DNA of 64,000 nucleotides from SIG607 sp036307305 (GTDB lineage: Bacteria > Bacillota > Clostridia > Oscillospirales > Acutalibacteraceae): assembly GCA_036307305.1 (NCBI GenBank), contig JAXJXV010000010.1, positions 128,732-192,731 on the forward strand, given 5' to 3'. This document shows, piece after piece, positions 37,277 to 45,038 of this stretch. The notes beneath the pieces were generated by a model. The model worked only from the letters and a program-made list of their open reading frames with translations. It was not told the DNA's origin and did no database searches. The position numbers and the translations under genes are program-made. Each line of letters starts with the position of its first letter. The first letter of the stretch is position 1.

Positions 37277-37632
37277 TTATTCCACTCCTCTATATATTTT
37301 TTGATGTCACTTTCGGACATACCGTAGCTTTCAAGACTTTCAAAATACTGTTTTGTTTTTTCTCTTATAAGGTTACTGACAATTTGGTCGGCAACCGCCT
37401 TGTTGTCGGCAACGAACCAACCTGTACCTCTGACCGAATAGGTAAGCCCGGAGCTTTCAAGCCTTTCAAAAGCCTTTTGAACGGTGTTTGGATTGATTCC
37501 AAGCTCTACCGCTATTTCCCGTACAGAAGGCAGCTTTTCCTCGGTTTTCAGCCTTTGTGCAGAGATATCAGCGCATATAAGCTCGTATATCTGCGGACAT
37601 ATAGGCTTTCCTTTATCAATCTTTAAATTCAT
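37273..37632 (-). CDS. GntR-family regulator, YtrA subfamily
   Basis: A 119-residue protein with an N-terminal winged helix (EEKLPSVREIAVELGINPNTVQKAFERLESSGL) and a short helical C-terminal dimer region, the YtrA type that represses adjoining ABC operons. A 24-bp palindrome sits over its own promoter. Confidence 0.9.
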   Translation of the reverse strand: MNLKIDKGKPICPQIYELICADISAQRLKTEEKLPSVREIAVELGINPNTVQKAFERLESSGLTYSVRGTGWFVADNKAVADQIVSNLIREKTKQYFESLESYGMSESDIKKYIEEWNK

Positions 37633-37646
37633 AGCTTCACTCCTTT

Positions 37647-37670
37647 ATTGTATTACCTTACTAATACAAT
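37647..37670. promoter_or_regulatory. YtrA-type operator
   Basis: ATTGTATTA-N6-TAATACAAT, perfect 9-bp arms. It touches the -10 of the leftward promoter and lies 15 bp ahead of the repressor gene. Confidence 0.7.
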
Positions 37671-37697
37671 AATACACTGTTTGCTGTGATTTGTCAA
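37669..37697 (-). promoter_or_regulatory. Promoter of the GntR/ABC operon
   Basis: Reading leftward: exact TTGACA (37697-37692), 17-bp spacer, TATTAT (37674-37669). Confidence 0.82.
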
Positions 37698-37700
37698 TAA

Positions 37701-37735
37701 AAAAATCTCAGTACGTTACGTACCGAGATTTTTAA
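37701..37735 (-). terminator. Terminator after nagA
   Basis: AAATCTC-GTACG stem with short loop, flanked by A- and T-runs, just past the nagA stop. Confidence 0.8.
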
Positions 37736-37742
37736 CAGTGAA

Positions 37743-38861
37743 TTATTTTCCTTTTTTTAGCACTTTTATAATGTTGAAATTTTCGTCAGCGATAACTAAA
37801 TCTGCGTCCTTGCCTGTCTGCAGGGAACCTGTAAAACCGTCTATACCAAGCATTTTCGCGGGATTTAAGGATACTGCGTTGATTATCTCATTAAGAGGAA
37901 TATTACTTGAATTCTTCACGTTGTTTACGCCTGTGTTAAGGTCAAGCATACTTCCTGCAATAGTGCCGTCGTCCAGTCTGCATTCAGCGCCTTTTTTGGT
38001 AACGTGTAAACCACCCTGAATATACTCGCCGTCAGGCATACCTGCAGGTCTTATGGAATCGGTAATAAAAATAAGCTTGTCGCCTTTAAGCGTATACACC
38101 GTATCGTAAAGGGCGGGGTGAACGTGAAAATTGTCGCAGATAAGCTCGGTATATACGCGCTTATCATTAAGAACGGCGGCGGGAAGTCCCGGTTCTCTGT
38201 GGGAAAGGGGAGAACAGGCGTTAAAAAGATGGGTGGTGTCGGTTGCACCCGCCTCTATGGCTTTTTGGGTTTGCTCATAGGTTGCATTGCTGTGACCCAC
38301 AGCAACTCGGATACCCGCTTTTGTTACTGATTTTATAAATTCTTCGGCACCCTCAAGCTCGGGAGCGCAAATAACAAGACTTATAATATCCTTATTTTTT
38401 ATTACTAAATCGGCATTTGGAAGCTGTAGCCATTCTTCCTTGTGAGCGCCTTTTTTGGCTTTGCTCAGGAATATGCCCTCTAAATATACACCAATAATTT
38501 CTGCACCCTTATGAAGCCTTTTAGCCTCTCTTACAGCGCTGAGAGCCTTTTCAAAGGTGGGCATATCAACGGTACAAAGGGTGGGACACCAATGGGTAAC
38601 ACCTGTATTTAAAAGATGCTCGGAAATGGTAATAAGACCGTCAACACTTCCGTCCTCGGTATCGCAGTTCATACAGCCGTGAATATGAGTACTTATAAAG
38701 CCTGGGCATATATAATTTCCATCGGCTTCAATAACCTCTTTGTCTTTTAAGTCAACAGTATCTTCTTTTTCTATAAAACGTATTTTATCGTCAAAAGCAA
38801 GTACGTGATTTTCAAGTACGTTGTTTTCTGTAATGATTTTTCCGCCTTTTATATATTTCAT
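37743..38861 (-). CDS. nagA: N-acetylglucosamine-6-phosphate deacetylase
   Basis: Removes acetate from GlcNAc-6-P, feeding amino-sugar catabolism and wall recycling. The 372-residue amidohydrolase shows PGFISTHIHGCMNCDTED, the metal-binding VAVGHSNAT and THLFNACSPLSHREPG, and the catalytic Asp in ITDSIRPAGMPDG. Cytoplasmic. No nagB or transporter is adjacent. Confidence 0.93.
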   Translation of the reverse strand: MKYIKGGKIITENNVLENHVLAFDDKIRFIEKEDTVDLKDKEVIEADGNYICPGFISTHIHGCMNCDTEDGSVDGLITISEHLLNTGVTHWCPTLCTVDMPTFEKALSAVREAKRLHKGAEIIGVYLEGIFLSKAKKGAHKEEWLQLPNADLVIKNKDIISLVICAPELEGAEEFIKSVTKAGIRVAVGHSNATYEQTQKAIEAGATDTTHLFNACSPLSHREPGLPAAVLNDKRVYTELICDNFHVHPALYDTVYTLKGDKLIFITDSIRPAGMPDGEYIQGGLHVTKKGAECRLDDGTIAGSMLDLNTGVNNVKNSSNIPLNEIINAVSLNPAKMLGIDGFTGSLQTGKDADLVIADENFNIIKVLKKGK

Positions 38862-38889
38862 AAGCTTCCTCCCAATCTTTGTAAGTTAA

Positions 38890-38918
38890 ATTATATCACT
38901 TATGCCTAAAAAAGTCTA
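38890..38918 (-). promoter_or_regulatory. Weak promoter of nagA
   Basis: Reading leftward: TAGACT-like -35, 17-bp spacer and TATAAT (38895-38890). Confidence 0.45.
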
Positions 38919-38926
38919 TATTATAC

Positions 38927-38954
38927 TTGAAACTGCTGAAAAATATGGTACAAT
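38927..38954 (+). promoter_or_regulatory. Promoter of pduL-hemW unit
   Basis: TTGAAA (38927-38932), 16-bp spacer, TACAAT (38949-38954). Confidence 0.6.
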
Positions 38955-38990
38955 ATAATAGTAAAAAATAAATTAAAAGGAAGTATTTTT

Positions 38991-39566
38991 ATGAAAAAGA
39001 CAGTTTTGGTAGAAATTTCTGCCCATCACGTTCACGTAAGTGAGGCTGACCTTGAAATTCTTTTCGGTAAAGGTCATAAGCTTACTAATAAGAAAGACCT
39101 TTCTCAGCCTGGTCAGTTTGCCTGTGAAGAGAGAGTAACCGTTGTAGGACCTAAGAGAGAAATTAAGGGTGTATCCATTCTCGGTCCCTGCCGTCCTCAG
39201 ACTCAGGTTGAGATTTCTCTTACCGAAGCAAGAAGCATCGGCGTTTCTGCTCCTATCCGTGAATCAGGCGACCTCGCAGGTAGCCCAGGATGTAAGCTTG
39301 TTGGTCCTTGCGGTGAGGTTGAAATTACTGAGGGTGTAATCGCTGCTAAACGCCATATACATATGACACCTGCTGATGCTGAAAAATACGGTATTGTAGA
39401 TAAGCAGATTGTTTCTGTTAAGATTCCTACCGAGGGCAGAGCCCTTATTTTCGACGACGTTGTTGCCAGAGTAAGCCCAAGCTACGCTCTTGCTATGCAT
39501 CTTGATACCGATGAGGCAAACGCTGCCGCAATCCCAGGTTCCTGTGAGGGTGAAATAATTGGCTAA
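38991..39566 (+). CDS. pduL: Phosphate propanoyltransferase (PduL)
   Basis: PduL interconverts acyl-CoA and acyl-phosphate, an alternative to Pta for ATP yield from acetyl- or propionyl-CoA. The 191-residue protein shows both metal-histidine motifs, HHVHV near 12-16 and RHIHM, and the doubled domain layout. It lacks an N-terminal encapsulation peptide and no microcompartment gene is nearby, so it is probably the cytosolic housekeeping form. An 8-nt overlap with hemW couples them. Confidence 0.93.
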   Translation: MKKTVLVEISAHHVHVSEADLEILFGKGHKLTNKKDLSQPGQFACEERVTVVGPKREIKGVSILGPCRPQTQVEISLTEARSIGVSAPIRESGDLAGSPGCKLVGPCGEVEITEGVIAAKRHIHMTPADAEKYGIVDKQIVSVKIPTEGRALIFDDVVARVSPSYALAMHLDTDEANAAAIPGSCEGEIIG

Positions 39567-40686
39567 GCCAATAGGGGTTTATATTCATATACCCTTTTGC
39601 GTAAAGCGTTGCGCTTACTGTGATTTTTATACTGCAATAATGCACGGTGGGACAGTGGCGGATTACGTAAAAAAGCTTAAAGAGGAAATTTATCGGTGGG
39701 GTGAAACTTTGTGTCGCCCTGCCGATACTGTGTATTTCGGAGGCGGAACGCCGTCGGCTTTGTCGGCAGAAGTTTTAGCAGAACTTCTTTTTTGCGTAAA
39801 GGAAGCGTTTTATGTATATAATGACGCTGAAATAACCGTAGAGGTAAATCCTGAGAATGTAGATAAGCATTATTTGAAAAAGCTTAAAAATGCGGGATTT
39901 AACCGACTTTCAATAGGTGTGCAGTCTCTTGACGACGGTGCGCTTAAAATGCTTGGAAGAGGTCACAACAGCGAGAAAGCAGTAGACGTATTTAAATCGG
40001 CAAGACAGGTAGGCTTTGATAATATATCGGTTGACCTTATGTGTGCGCTTCCTTTATGTAATAGCGCTGACTGTACTGAAAGCGCGAAAAAAATACTTTC
40101 TCTCTGTCCCGAACATATCTCCTGCTATATGCTTATTCTTGAAGAAAAAACGGCGCTTTACGCTAATAAAGATAAGTATTCATTTCCAAGTGAAGAGTCT
40201 GTAGCAAAGGAATACCTTGAATTAGCAAGGCTTTTCTCACAAAACGGGTACGAGCATTATGAGATTTCCAATTTTACTAAAGCAGGAAAAGAAAGCTGTC
40301 ATAACAAAAAATATTGGTTGGGAGCTGAGTATATAGGAATAGGTCCCTCTGCCTATTCCTTTGTTGACGGTAAGCGTTTTCATTATGAAAATGATTTAAG
40401 AGGCTTTATAAAAAATCCCATTACGGCGGACGACGGAACGGGCGGAGATTTTGAGGAATATATTATGCTCAGTCTTCGTCTGAAAGAGGGACTGACAGAG
40501 AATAACATAAAAGAAAAGTATAATAAAAAATTTTCCCAAAAGTTTTATTTAAAAGCACGGCAGTATGAAAAGGAAGGTCTTGCGATTTTTAAAGACGGAA
40601 GATTCTTTTTGACAAGAGAGGGAATGCTGCTTTCAAATACTCTTATCTGTGAAATGAGTGAGGATGAGCTTTATGAAGACCTATAA
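39559..40686 (+). CDS. hemW: Radical-SAM protein HemW-like
   Basis: A 375-residue radical-SAM protein of the HemN/HemW group: IHIPFCVKRCAYCDF (CX3CX2C cluster motif), FGGGTPS and SIGVQSLDD. HemW proteins bind heme and act as chaperones; many clostridial copies are annotated as oxygen-independent coproporphyrinogen oxidase. The C-terminal HemN-type domain is present. Starts with TTG inside pduL, preceded by GAGGGTG. Confidence 0.88.
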   Translation: MAKPIGVYIHIPFCVKRCAYCDFYTAIMHGGTVADYVKKLKEEIYRWGETLCRPADTVYFGGGTPSALSAEVLAELLFCVKEAFYVYNDAEITVEVNPENVDKHYLKKLKNAGFNRLSIGVQSLDDGALKMLGRGHNSEKAVDVFKSARQVGFDNISVDLMCALPLCNSADCTESAKKILSLCPEHISCYMLILEEKTALYANKDKYSFPSEESVAKEYLELARLFSQNGYEHYEISNFTKAGKESCHNKKYWLGAEYIGIGPSAYSFVDGKRFHYENDLRGFIKNPITADDGTGGDFEEYIMLSLRLKEGLTENNIKEKYNKKFSQKFYLKARQYEKEGLAIFKDGRFFLTREGMLLSNTLICEMSEDELYEDL

Positions 40687-41275
40687 AATTTATCTTATAA
40701 GACACGGAGCTACCGACGGAAATGCAAGAGGCGAATACATCGGTGTTACCGATTTACCTTTATCTATAAGCGGTACGGCCGCACTTGCTAACCTTAAAGA
40801 AAAAATTGAATACCCGCAGGTTGAAAAGGTCTATACAAGTCCCCTTCTTCGTTGCAGACAGACAGCCAACGTTCTTTATCCAAACATAGAGGCTGAAAAT
40901 ATAGATAATCTTATGGAATATAATTTTGGTGAATTCGAGGGAAAAAGCGCCGTTCAGTTAGAAAGCGACCCTGACTTCTTTAAATGGACGTCAGGTCAGA
41001 TTTCATCTCCTCCGGGTGGTGAGGATTCCACTGAGTTTGCTAAAAGAATCTGTCTTGGCTTCCGAGAGGTTGTGGAGGATATGATGGCTAACGGTATTCA
41101 TAAATCAGCAGTAATAATGCACGGCGGAGCTATAATGACCCTTTTGTCCTGTTGCGCGGTACCAAGACGCAGAAGTCTTGAATGGACGAGTGATTTCGGC
41201 AGAGGCTACAGCGTTATAGTTACACCCAGTCTGTACCACAGTAACGGAATTATTGAGGTCTATGAAGAAATATAA
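40673..41275 (+). CDS. Histidine phosphatase family protein
   Basis: A 200-residue branch-1 histidine phosphatase (cobC/phosphoglycerate-mutase-like): catalytic LIRHGATDGNARG near the start, LRCRQTA, E in MEYNFGEFEG and the second His in IMHGGAIM. Substrate unknown. ATG at 40673 is chosen because earlier in-frame starts lie deeper in hemW; 14-nt overlap. Confidence 0.85.
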   Translation: MKTYKIYLIRHGATDGNARGEYIGVTDLPLSISGTAALANLKEKIEYPQVEKVYTSPLLRCRQTANVLYPNIEAENIDNLMEYNFGEFEGKSAVQLESDPDFFKWTSGQISSPPGGEDSTEFAKRICLGFREVVEDMMANGIHKSAVIMHGGAIMTLLSCCAVPRRRSLEWTSDFGRGYSVIVTPSLYHSNGIIEVYEEI

Positions 41276-41277
41276 AT

Positions 41278-41312
41278 AAAAAGGATACATTCTCCTGAAT
41301 GTATCCTTTTTT
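41278..41312. terminator. Bidirectional terminator, phosphatase and GH16 genes
   Basis: AAAGGATACATTC/GAATGTATCCTTT 13-bp stem, four-base loop, A- and T-runs. Confidence 0.9.
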
Positions 41313-41314
41313 TA

Positions 41315-42136
41315 TTATTTCTCGCGTTTGGTAAGGTATTTATCCTCGCTCATATCGTACAGTTCGCCATCTTCGTTCTGATAAAGTCTTATATAGTCAA
41401 TACAGAATTCAATAGGCTCTGTTCTGTTGTCGTCAGGAGGAGCAACGGCAGCGTTACCGTAAGCCATACTGAAGAGGAAATAGATAGGAGTATGACAAAG
41501 CTTAAACATTGGATTGGTTATGTCTATACGGCAGTGACATTCTCCGTCAACAAGGAATTCTACGTATTCGGGAGTCCAGAGATAACCGAATCTGTGGAAC
41601 TTATCACTGAAGCGTTCGCCGTTTTCCAGAATCTTTTGCTTTGGATAGTTGTTACCGTCAAGAAAATTTTGGCGGTGAATCATATTATAATTTCTGTCTG
41701 CCCACCAGCCGTGAATATTACTTGCGATTCTTGTGTCGTCACCGAACATCTCGCAAACGTCAATTTCAGAGTTTACGTTAGCGCTTTTATGGTCGGATTT
41801 CATCCAGAAACCCATCCATATTCCAGGACCAGCAACGGCAATTTTTGCACGTGCTTCGGCATAACCGTATTTATAACAGAAATTTTTAACCTGTACGATA
41901 CCGCAGTTATAACGCTTTTTGCCTTCTTCATCCTCGTCAATAGAGCCTTTGATAACCATACAGGAGTCTTTTGTGAAGATGTTTTTGGGATTTCTCCAAC
42001 AAGTACGGTCAAAATGGCCTTTTTGTTTTACGTCTCGTCTTTCCCAAACCTGCGGGTCGAGGTCTTCACCGTCAAAATGGTCTTCAAATACTACTTTGTA
42101 GCCGTTTTTAAGTAATTCGTCATGGGATACGTTCAT
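41315..42136 (-). CDS. GH16 family glycosidase, intact active site, no signal peptide
   Basis: A 273-residue protein that is nearly all GH16 jelly roll. The active-site strand reads SEIDVCEMFG, so nucleophile Glu, Asp and acid/base Glu are kept. Aromatic substrate-cleft residues (IWMGFW, NIHGWWADR) are present. The N-terminus (MNVSHDELLKNGYKVVFEDHF) lacks a signal peptide, hence cytoplasmic unless exported otherwise. GAGGAGG ribosome site. Two bases after its upstream partner, so co-transcribed. Confidence 0.85.
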   Translation of the reverse strand: MNVSHDELLKNGYKVVFEDHFDGEDLDPQVWERRDVKQKGHFDRTCWRNPKNIFTKDSCMVIKGSIDEDEEGKKRYNCGIVQVKNFCYKYGYAEARAKIAVAGPGIWMGFWMKSDHKSANVNSEIDVCEMFGDDTRIASNIHGWWADRNYNMIHRQNFLDGNNYPKQKILENGERFSDKFHRFGYLWTPEYVEFLVDGECHCRIDITNPMFKLCHTPIYFLFSMAYGNAAVAPPDDNRTEPIEFCIDYIRLYQNEDGELYDMSEDKYLTKREK

Positions 42137-42138
42137 AA

Positions 42139-42933
42139 TTATACCTCCTCGTAGAACTTGATATATTCTACTTCCATACAGCAGGGCAATACTGTTTCTT
42201 CGTTACAGGCTTCGGTACGGGGAAGATTTGCGCCTAACATCAGAGCAATTTCGCCCTCACAGTCGAAAACGGTGAACATAGGATGGTCAATATCAATTCT
42301 GAAGCACTCAACACCGTCCATATAGAAAATAGCGTCTATATCGGTTTTTTCGTAACCGAAAATATGCCAATCGTTTGACAGAGGTTCGTCGTTATCCATT
42401 GTAGGATAAAAGCTTGGCCAACGCTGAGCGCCTGAGTGCAGGTACTCGTTTCTGTGTTCTCCATGCTCGTCAAAATAATAAGCAAAGAGAGCAAAAGAGT
42501 TTTTGCCTTTATCGTTAATACCTTTGATTTGACCGAAAATCTCGTCGGTATGGGCAACTCCGTTTCTGCCTTTAACCATAATTTTTGACCAGATACCAGG
42601 CATAGAAGCAGGAAGCTTTGCTTTGACCTCTAAAAGACCTTTGCCGAATTTTCTGCCGTGGTACTGTAATGATGCGCCGCAGTATCCAATATCGTCTTTT
42701 TGAGCCTTTAAAATCAGTTTACCGTTACTGAACTCTACGTTTTCTTTTACAAAGCGAACGTATGTATCGGCGCGTACGGTATCGGCGTTGGTGCGTACAA
42801 AATCAGGAATTACTTCATCTGACTCAGCTTTTTTCAAAACAAGTTCGTCAACCTCAAAGATTTCCCAGTTCTCAGCACCGTTTTGAAAATTTTCTTCAAA
42901 AGTTAGCTTGTATTTTTCGTTCAAGGTTATCAC
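42139..42933 (-). CDS. GH16-like protein with degenerate active site
   Basis: A 264-residue paralogue-like GH16 fold: FxENFQNG start, RIDIDHPMF and final EYIKFYEE strand align with the neighbour. Where the neighbour has EIDVCE, this one reads HTDEIF, so both catalytic glutamates are gone. It is probably non-hydrolytic, a binding or regulatory partner, or an enzyme with another mechanism. No signal peptide. It is first in the two-gene unit. Confidence 0.75.
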   Translation of the reverse strand: MITLNEKYKLTFEENFQNGAENWEIFEVDELVLKKAESDEVIPDFVRTNADTVRADTYVRFVKENVEFSNGKLILKAQKDDIGYCGASLQYHGRKFGKGLLEVKAKLPASMPGIWSKIMVKGRNGVAHTDEIFGQIKGINDKGKNSFALFAYYFDEHGEHRNEYLHSGAQRWPSFYPTMDNDEPLSNDWHIFGYEKTDIDAIFYMDGVECFRIDIDHPMFTVFDCEGEIALMLGANLPRTEACNEETVLPCCMEVEYIKFYEEV

Positions 42934-43010
42934 TCCTTATAATTGATAAGTGAAGTATATCATTTAACTTACCTTAATACAATGGAGAAAACAGACTTTT
43001 TTGGATAATC

Positions 43011-43046
43011 GGTAAAAAAGAACCCTCGCTCTGACGAGCGAGGGGA
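43011..43046 (-). terminator. Terminator after the 63-residue protein gene
   Basis: CCCTCGCTC (43023-43031)/GAGCGAGGG (43036-43044) stem with tetraloop; reading leftward it is followed by a T-rich tail. Confidence 0.82.
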
Positions 43047-43063
43047 GGAAGAGAATGTAATTG

Positions 43064-43255
43064 TTAAAAGATTTTCCCAGACTTCTTTTCTTTTTCGGCA
43101 AGACCCTGCGCAATTGCCGGATAATCATTTAAGGTATCAGCAGTTGGTTGAATCTCATAGGTTCCGTACTTATTAATGAGTTCTGAAACATTTTCCGGTT
43201 GGTCAATAATCGGTATAGAAGAAATTTCGGTTTTAATATCTTTTTTATTTTTCAT
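43064..43255 (-). CDS. Free-standing 63-residue protein of unknown function
   Basis: A soluble, charged small protein (MKNKKDIKTE... then PIIDQPENVSELINKYGTYE, PTADTLNDYPAIAQG and a Lys/Glu tail). No signal peptide, membrane helix or cysteine. ATG at 43255 has GGAAGGTGA 5 nt upstream; its own promoter and terminator make it a complete single-gene unit. I do not recognise the family. Confidence 0.7.
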   Translation of the reverse strand: MKNKKDIKTEISSIPIIDQPENVSELINKYGTYEIQPTADTLNDYPAIAQGLAEKEKKSGKIF

Positions 43256-43277
43256 ATCATTCACCTTCCACGCTAAT

Positions 43278-43307
43278 ATTGTAGGCAAAAGAGAAAATAA
43301 TACTCAA
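43278..43307 (-). promoter_or_regulatory. Promoter of the 63-residue protein gene
   Basis: Reading leftward: TTGAGT (43307-43302), 18-bp spacer, TACAAT (43283-43278). Confidence 0.6.
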
Positions 43308-43323
43308 AGAAGATTTTACCAAA

Positions 43324-44289
43324 TTATTTAATTTTATAACCGAAAATTTCCTCTGCAAACCATACGCTGTCAAGAGCAAAGGTTTTGTCTTTTAAGTAAT
43401 TCAGTATATCGGCGTCGCTTTCAAAGGAAAAGGTCAGCTTATAAGAATAAAGCGCCTGTTTTGTAAAGCCCAATTTTTTATCCTCTTTAAGACTGCCGTA
43501 TTTGCCGTCACCAAGCAGAGCGTGACCGATTGACGCCATATGTGCGCGAATCTGATGAGTTCTGCCTGTGAGCAACTGTATTTCAAGTAATGAAAGATTG
43601 TTCTTTACGGCAAGTGTTTTGTAATACGTTCTGATAGAAAGATTATTATCCGTTTTTTTCTTTTGCAGATAAACCTTGTTTTTATCCTGATTTTTTTCCA
43701 AAAAGCCTTCAAGCAAGGCCTCTTTTTCTTTTGGAATTCCGTGAACTACCGTAAGATAACGTTTATCAATCTCGCGGGTTTTTATTTTATCGCAGAGAAT
43801 TCTGAGTGCTGCGGCGTTTTTTGCAGCGATTACTATTCCGCCTGTGTTGCGGTCAATTCGGTTAGCAAGAGATGGCTTGAAAGAATTTTCACTTTCGGGG
43901 TTGTATTCGCCTTTTTCATAAAGATATTTTTGTATTCTCGTAATAAGGGTGTCGTTGTATTCGTTTTCATCAGGGTGAGAAAGAAGTCCCTGAGGCTTGT
44001 TAGCGAGAAGAATATTCTCGTCCTCATATACAATATTAAGCTTGTCACTTGCAGACATAAAATCGTATTTTGGTTCTTTACTGCCAAAAAATTCATCGGA
44101 AATGAAAGCGCAGATTTTATCGCCTTCGCAAAGTCTTGTGTTTATCTCAGCCCTTTTTCCGTTAACCTTAATATGTTTAGTACGGATATATTTATACATA
44201 AGGGTGGTGGGAAGCAACGGCATAGCCTTTGATATGAATTTGTCAAGACGCTGACCTGCATCGTTGCTTTTTATAATAAATTCTTTCAT
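43324..44289 (-). CDS. RluC/RluD-family pseudouridine synthase
   Basis: A 321-residue enzyme: an N-terminal S4 RNA-binding domain (GQRLDKFISKAMPLLP...) and a catalytic domain with ANRIDRNTGGIV (catalytic Asp in RxD) and LLTGRTHQIRAH. Modifies uridines in 23S rRNA; the exact site is not predictable. ATG at 44289 has AGGTGA and the S4 domain starts right after it; longer in-frame extensions have no ribosome site. Confidence 0.9.
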   Translation of the reverse strand: MKEFIIKSNDAGQRLDKFISKAMPLLPTTLMYKYIRTKHIKVNGKRAEINTRLCEGDKICAFISDEFFGSKEPKYDFMSASDKLNIVYEDENILLANKPQGLLSHPDENEYNDTLITRIQKYLYEKGEYNPESENSFKPSLANRIDRNTGGIVIAAKNAAALRILCDKIKTREIDKRYLTVVHGIPKEKEALLEGFLEKNQDKNKVYLQKKKTDNNLSIRTYYKTLAVKNNLSLLEIQLLTGRTHQIRAHMASIGHALLGDGKYGSLKEDKKLGFTKQALYSYKLTFSFESDADILNYLKDKTFALDSVWFAEEIFGYKIK

Positions 44290-44298
44290 AAAATCACC

Positions 44299-44327
44299 TT
44301 GAAATAAATGGAAAAAAGTATTAAAAT
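44299..44327 (+). promoter_or_regulatory. Probable radC promoter
   Basis: TTGAAA (44299-44304), 17-bp spacer, TAAAAT (44322-44327). Confidence 0.5.
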
Positions 44328-44354
44328 AATATAAAACATCAAAGAGGTAAAATA

Positions 44355-45038
44355 ATGGGAATTCACGACGGACATAGGGAGAGAATGCTGACAAAATACT
44401 TTGAAAGCGGCTTTTCCGTATTTGAGGAACACGAAAAGCTTGAAATAATACTTTATTATTCTGTGCCCAGAAGAAATACAAATGAGTTAGCGCACGAACT
44501 GCTTAGTAAGTATCATACTATAGCACAGGTAATGGATGCGCCTCCTAAAGAGCTTTTGAAGTTTAAAGGCGTAACAAAGCGTACGGTACAGTATTTTAAA
44601 CTAATTAAGGATACCTACTGTCTTTATTTGCTTGAAAAGAGCAACGAAAAAACCTTTATGACTACGGTAGATGAGTACGGTACTTATTTTATGCTTTATT
44701 TCGCCACAGTTTCGGAAGAACAAATGGTGATGCTCAGCCTTGATAACAGAGGGAAGAAGTTAGGAATTGACGTGATTGCAAAAGGTGATATAGCAACGGT
44801 TAATTTGAATACAAGAGAAATTATAGTAAAAGCACTTAACAGACATTGTACGGAGGTTGTTGTGTGCCATAATCATCCCGGTGGAATCGCTCTGCCGTCA
44901 AAGGGCGATATTGAAGCAACAAAGCTTTTAAAGGAAACTCTTTTAAATATTGGAGTCAGACTGCGGGACCACTATATAGTAACGAAAGAGGATTACTGTA
45001 CAATGCGCAATCAAAAGGATTGTAAATATTTATTTTAA
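44355..45038 (+). CDS. radC: RadC/YsxA-family JAB-domain protein
   Basis: A 227-residue protein with an N-terminal helix-hairpin-helix region (about 1-90) and a JAMM-type metalloprotease fold, motif CHNHPGGIALPSKGD near 170-185. Despite the name, a repair role is not established for the family. A 4-bp tail-to-tail overlap with the alanyl-tRNA editing gene. Confidence 0.9.
   Translation: MGIHDGHRERMLTKYFESGFSVFEEHEKLEIILYYSVPRRNTNELAHELLSKYHTIAQVMDAPPKELLKFKGVTKRTVQYFKLIKDTYCLYLLEKSNEKTFMTTVDEYGTYFMLYFATVSEEQMVMLSLDNRGKKLGIDVIAKGDIATVNLNTREIIVKALNRHCTEVVVCHNHPGGIALPSKGDIEATKLLKETLLNIGVRLRDHYIVTKEDYCTMRNQKDCKYLF

Noticed and set aside
44290..44481. Longer start for the pseudouridine synthase
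   Set aside because: The extra residues overlap the radC start region and have no ribosome site; the S4 domain starts right after ATG 44289.
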